Part shown: positions 61,037 through 64,000 of the stretch, piece by piece | How positions within the stretch are numbered: the first letter of the stretch is position 1 | How the letters are laid out: each line of letters opens with the position of its first letter | Assembly: GCA_017991835.1 (NCBI GenBank) | Contig: JAGOPY010000004.1 | Location: 1 to 64,000 of the forward strand | DNA: 64,000 bases | Direction of reading: 5' to 3' | From: Bacteroidales bacterium | GTDB taxonomy: Bacteria; Bacteroidota; Bacteroidia; Bacteroidales; JAGOPY01 | Program-made: the position numbers and the translations under genes | Notes under the pieces: generated by a model | Seen by the model: the letters and a program-made list of their open reading frames with translations, nothing else | What the model was told of the DNA's origin: nothing | The model's database searches: none

Positions 61037-62059
61037 ATGTCCGTGCATCCTGCTTCATACTCGGTCAAGCTTCAGGAAAATAAGGTTAAGTGCACCTTGT
61101 GTCCCCACCTGTGCGTTATAGCGGATGGGAAGACAGGCCTTTGCAGAGTCAGGAAGAACGATGGAGGGACGCTTATTTCGGAAGTTTACGGTAAAGCCTG
61201 CTGCCTGCGTTTTGACCCGATAGAGAAAAAGCCGTTGTATCATTTTTATCCGGGCAGTTCGATTTTATCGGTCGGATCCGTGGGGTGCAACCTGCGCTGC
61301 AAGTTTTGCCAGAACTGGGAGATCTCCCAGACCTGCGCTGAAGATTATCCTTATCTCAAGCCGGCTTCGGTTGACGAGATCATCCGGATGGCGGGCGAAC
61401 GGCACGACAACGCCGGTATAGCATTCACTTACAATGAACCTGTTATCTGGTTTGAGTTCATGGTCGACATAGCCCGGAAATCGAAGGAGAAGGGATTGCG
61501 GAACGTGATGGTGTCGAACGGGTATATCAACGCTGCGCCGCTTTCTGAGCTGCTTGGCTGCATCGACGCTTTCAATATCGACCTTAAAGCTTTTACCGAT
61601 GATTTTTACCGCAGGGTTACGGGAGGAAGGCTCCAGCCGGTCAAAGACACTTTGTCGATGATCAGGAAGCACAACCGGCACCTTGAGTTGACACACCTGG
61701 TGGTGACAGATCTGAACGACGATGACGACCAGTTCGAAGAGATGGTGAGGTGGATCGGCGGTGAGCTGGGTCCTGAAACACCGTTGCACCTGTCGCGCTA
61801 TTTCCCGAACTTTGAACTGGAAAACAAGGCGACTCCGTTGCCCAAGCTGCTGCATCTGTATGAAATGGCGACTCAATACCTCCGGTATGTTTACCTGGGC
61901 AATGTAGCTGCTGACGAAGGGCGGATAACCGTCTGCCCCGATTGTGGCGCCAGCCTGATCGAACGGATCGGCTATTCAACCTATAAAAAAGGGCTGGATG
62001 CCAAAGGGAGATGCCGGAAGTGCAGCAGGCCGGTGATTAACTATATAGAAACCGCTTGA
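61037..62059 (+). CDS. amrS: AmmeMemoRadiSam system radical SAM enzyme
   Basis: A 340-residue radical SAM enzyme of the AmmeMemoRadiSam system. It has an N-terminal Cys-rich segment (CTLCPHLCVIADGKTGLC), the cluster motif CNLRCKFC, GIAFTYNEP, and a C-terminal zinc-ribbon-like CPDC...CRKC. The system's other two proteins (AmmeMemoRadiSam A and the Memo-like B) are not in the window. The reaction is not established; a modification of protein or small molecule is assumed. Its last 23 bases overlap the convergent CoA ligase gene. Confidence 0.92.
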   Translation: MSVHPASYSVKLQENKVKCTLCPHLCVIADGKTGLCRVRKNDGGTLISEVYGKACCLRFDPIEKKPLYHFYPGSSILSVGSVGCNLRCKFCQNWEISQTCAEDYPYLKPASVDEIIRMAGERHDNAGIAFTYNEPVIWFEFMVDIARKSKEKGLRNVMVSNGYINAAPLSELLGCIDAFNIDLKAFTDDFYRRVTGGRLQPVKDTLSMIRKHNRHLELTHLVVTDLNDDDDQFEEMVRWIGGELGPETPLHLSRYFPNFELENKATPLPKLLHLYEMATQYLRYVYLGNVAADEGRITVCPDCGASLIERIGYSTYKKGLDAKGRCRKCSRPVINYIETA

Positions 62060-63680
62060 TACTACGTTTTGGCGTTTTCTGGAATTCCTTCGGATGGATC
62101 TCGTATTTTGAAACCTGCATAAATCCCGGCAGGTGGTGGTTGACGGTTTTCAGGTAGTGGTTGTAAATCTCAGCCAGGTTTTCCTCTTTCTGCCCCGCTT
62201 TTTCCATCTCTTCAAAATCGGGGCTGATCAGCACAATTAGCTTTTCACCACGCTGAACGACGAGTGATTCGGCAATGAACGGCTTGTTATTGAACTGGGC
62301 CTCGATCTCTTCGGGGTATATATTCTTACCGCTGGAGCCGATCAACACGCTTTTTATCCGGCCACGGATATAGATATGGCCATCCTTGTCCATTCTCCCC
62401 AGGTCGCCTGTATACAACCAGCCGTCTGCACCGAGTACTTCCTGTGTCGCTTCATCGTTTTTGTAATACCCCAGCATGACATTATCGCCCCTGACGATGA
62501 TCTCGCCCGATTTATTGGCCGGATCGGGCGAATCGATCTTCACTTCAAGGGTATCCACCGCCTTACCTGCCGATCCGGGCCTGGAATCTTTCCATCCGAC
62601 ATAGCTGATCAGAGGCCCGCATTCGGTCATGCCGTAGCCAACGGTGAACGGGAACTTCATCTGGCGAAAAAATTCCTCGGCCTCGGCATTAAAGGCCGCA
62701 CCCCCGATCACCAGTTCGCGGAAATTTCCGCCGAAAACGGCAACGAGCTTTTCCCGGATCTTCTTCAGGATAATATTTTTCAACCCGGGCAACATCAGCA
62801 GCAACTTCATATGTGGTTTGCGGATGGCAGGGAGGACCTGTTTTTTGTAGATTTTCTCGATGACCAGCGGCACCGAGAGGATCAGCGCGGGCTTTACCTC
62901 CTGGAACGCCTTGATGATGACCTGCGGTGACGGGGTTTTGGTCAGGATGGTGATATCGCAGCCCAGTGTGAATGGGAAAAGGAACTCGAACGCGGCGCCG
63001 AAGGTGTGGGCCAATGGCAGGAACGACACGATCCGGTCGCCCGGGTTCAGCGGCATATTCTGCTGGGCATAACGCATATTCGCTGCCAGGTTGTTGTGTG
63101 TCAGCATGACCCCCTTGGTAAATCCGGTCGTGCCCGACGTATAACTGATCACAGCCAGCGTCTCACCGGGGATCTCCGGAAATGCCGGTTTACCTTCATC
63201 TTTATAAAAACCCGGGATGATCTTATGGAATTCGGTACGCGAATGAACAGCCCTGATCTCTTCATCGCCCGCAAGGAATTCCAGCGAGGTGACCGAGACC
63301 ACACATTTGAGCTTTGGCATATTCGCCCTGTCCATTTTCTCGAAAATACCCTCTTCGGCAAACAGGATAACAGCATCGGAATGGTCGACGATCTGTTGCA
63401 GATCTTCGGGCTTGAAATCGGGCAGAATTGGCACGATCACCGCGCCGTAGGTAACGGTGGTGATGTACAGGATACCCCAGCGGGCCGAGTTTTTACCGAT
63501 CAGGCCAATCTTGTCGCCGGGTCGTATGCCCGCTTCCCTGAAGAATTGATGAAGCCTGACGATATGTCCTGCAACATCATGGTAGTAAAAGCTCTCTCCC
63601 TGATAATCCGTAAGTGCGCGGTAGTCCCAGTTCCTGGTAATGCTGTCTGCCAGGTAACGTGAAAAGTTTTCCTTCAGCAT
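62037..63680 (-). CDS. AMP-binding long-chain acyl-CoA ligase-like protein
   Basis: A 547-residue adenylate-forming enzyme of the FadD/ACSL family that activates fatty acids (or other carboxylates) to acyl-CoA with ATP. Motifs: YTSGTTGFTKGV (P-loop), VGYGMTECGP, YTGDLGRMDKDGHIYIRGRIK and the C-terminal acyl-transfer lid with KTPKRSIKR. ATG 63680 is used; the TTG at 63704 overlaps the -7 element. It is convergent with amrS and divergent from the P-loop kinase gene. Confidence 0.93.
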   Translation of the reverse strand: MLKENFSRYLADSITRNWDYRALTDYQGESFYYHDVAGHIVRLHQFFREAGIRPGDKIGLIGKNSARWGILYITTVTYGAVIVPILPDFKPEDLQQIVDHSDAVILFAEEGIFEKMDRANMPKLKCVVSVTSLEFLAGDEEIRAVHSRTEFHKIIPGFYKDEGKPAFPEIPGETLAVISYTSGTTGFTKGVMLTHNNLAANMRYAQQNMPLNPGDRIVSFLPLAHTFGAAFEFLFPFTLGCDITILTKTPSPQVIIKAFQEVKPALILSVPLVIEKIYKKQVLPAIRKPHMKLLLMLPGLKNIILKKIREKLVAVFGGNFRELVIGGAAFNAEAEEFFRQMKFPFTVGYGMTECGPLISYVGWKDSRPGSAGKAVDTLEVKIDSPDPANKSGEIIVRGDNVMLGYYKNDEATQEVLGADGWLYTGDLGRMDKDGHIYIRGRIKSVLIGSSGKNIYPEEIEAQFNNKPFIAESLVVQRGEKLIVLISPDFEEMEKAGQKEENLAEIYNHYLKTVNHHLPGFMQVSKYEIHPKEFQKTPKRSIKRFLYS

Positions 63681-63701
63681 AATTTGGTTTAAAAAAGAAA
63701 T

Positions 63702-63709
63702 CAAAGTTA
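63702..63709 (-). promoter_or_regulatory. Candidate -7 element for the acyl-CoA ligase
   Basis: The minus strand reads TAACTTTG (TAnnTTTG), 22 nt before the ATG at 63680. No -33 TTTG is seen at normal distance. Confidence 0.4.
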
Positions 63710-63725
63710 GATATTATTTGAAAGG

Positions 63726-63755
63726 TTGAAACCACCTGTTTATTTTATAAGTTTG
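63726..63755 (+). promoter_or_regulatory. Bacteroidota-type promoter for the terminal kinase gene
   Basis: TTG at 63726-63728, 19 bp, TAAGTTTG at 63748-63755. Transcription would start near 63762, leaving only about 10 nt before the ATG at 63772. Confidence 0.6.
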
Positions 63756-63771
63756 TTTTGAAATCAATAGT

Positions 63772-64000
63772 ATGATCATCATTGGAATAACCGGAACACT
63801 GGGAGCAGGAAAAGGGACGATCGTCGATTACCTGGTCAATCAACGGGGATTCCTTCATTTTTCTGTCAGGGCTTTTATTTCGGAAGAAATTGTCAGAAAA
63901 GGAATGAAGGTGAACCGTGATTCGATGGTGGTGGTTGCCAACGACCTGCGAAGGAACAATTCGCCGTCTTATATCACCGATTGCCTCTATGAACAAGCGA
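63772..64000 (+). CDS. P-loop nucleoside/adenylate kinase-like protein (partial, 5' end)
   Basis: Open from the ATG at 63772 to the window end (76 codons). The N-terminus has the Walker A motif GTLGAGKGT (residues 8-16), followed by YLVNQRGFLHFSVRAFI and VNRDSMVVVANDLRRNN. The pattern resembles small NTP-dependent kinases such as adenylate kinase, dephospho-CoA kinase or the kinase-like N-domain linked to dCMP deaminase. The missing C-terminus prevents a firm assignment. Confidence 0.75.
   Translation, partial: MIIIGITGTLGAGKGTIVDYLVNQRGFLHFSVRAFISEEIVRKGMKVNRDSMVVVANDLRRNNSPSYITDCLYEQA

Noticed and set aside
1..64000. tRNA, rRNA, insertion sequence or prophage genes
   Set aside because: I looked for CCA-type tRNA ends, rRNA words, transposase motifs and integrase genes and saw none. 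A covariance-model search would be decisive for tRNAs.

Overview
The window is a 64 kb chromosomal stretch of a Bacteroidota bacterium, most likely class Bacteroidia. The evidence is: eight exported proteins ending in a type A sorting domain of the type IX secretion system (a 'YPNP'-like motif about 70-80 residues from the end); many lipoproteins and 'MKK...' signal peptides; several promoters of the Bacteroidota type (TTTG or TTG, about 17-19 bp, then TAnnTTTG); no consistent Shine-Dalgarno sequences; an S46 dipeptidyl peptidase; a two-subunit methylmalonyl-CoA mutase; and a TlpA / DUF6029 / Omp28 cluster. I saw no rRNA, tRNA, CRISPR array, transposase or prophage.

Layout. 0-9 kb: phosphofructokinase, a sorting-domain protein, a serine hydrolase lipoprotein, an M28 peptidase lipoprotein between two related small barrel-like proteins, a CDF metal exporter and a B12/radical SAM enzyme. 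9-19 kb: a carboxyltransferase with a biotinyl-type domain that lacks the acceptor lysine, YceI, a methyltransferase, a dicarboxylate/glutamate-type symporter, threonine deaminase, DUF1801, a beta-propeller secreted protein, SUI1/YciH, a DUF2271 secreted protein with a flavinylation-like motif, and a membrane protein. 19-33 kb: a large PNGase F-like/LamG protein, thioredoxin-fold fusions, RDD, an SRPBCC protein, an S1/P1-like hydrolase, an exported superoxide dismutase, a type II NADH dehydrogenase, a methyltransferase, a GNAT enzyme and a secreted Asp-box protein. 33-43 kb: an envelope block with TetR, TolC, adaptor and OstA-like genes, facing MCE and amidase genes, and then LptD and RidA. 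43-52 kb: an S46 peptidase, a GH18-CUB protein and methylmalonyl-CoA mutase (mutA, mutB). 52-56 kb: a more AT-rich stretch with YdeI and an MDR reductase, a duplicated receptor-L-like protein and a ParD/ParE toxin-antitoxin pair. 56-64 kb: Omp28, DUF6029, TlpA, mannose-6-phosphate isomerase, LOG, the AmmeMemoRadiSam radical SAM enzyme, an acyl-CoA ligase and the start of a P-loop kinase.

How the genes fit together. The life style suggested is protein and polymer degradation (M28, S46, GH18, PNGase-like and S1/P1-like enzymes), amino-acid uptake and deamination, and propionate/succinate carbon flow through methylmalonyl-CoA mutase, with some defence against oxygen (SOD, redoxins, NDH-2). The 33-43 kb block serves the outer membrane: LPS transport, lipid traffic and wall remodelling.

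The most unusual non-gene signal is a dispersed 13-bp imperfect palindrome (core GAGACTCCATCTC, GC-rich variant GGGACGCCATCCC). About 20 copies sit at gene boundaries. Within most clusters they are spaced about 21 bp apart, two helical turns, with the copies often alternating in orientation and separated by 7-10 bp spacers of unrelated sequence. In places the repeats have become part of genes: they supply the start region of the GH18 protein and the last codons of a membrane protein. Several other hairpin and tandem-repeat families fill the remaining intergenic gaps.
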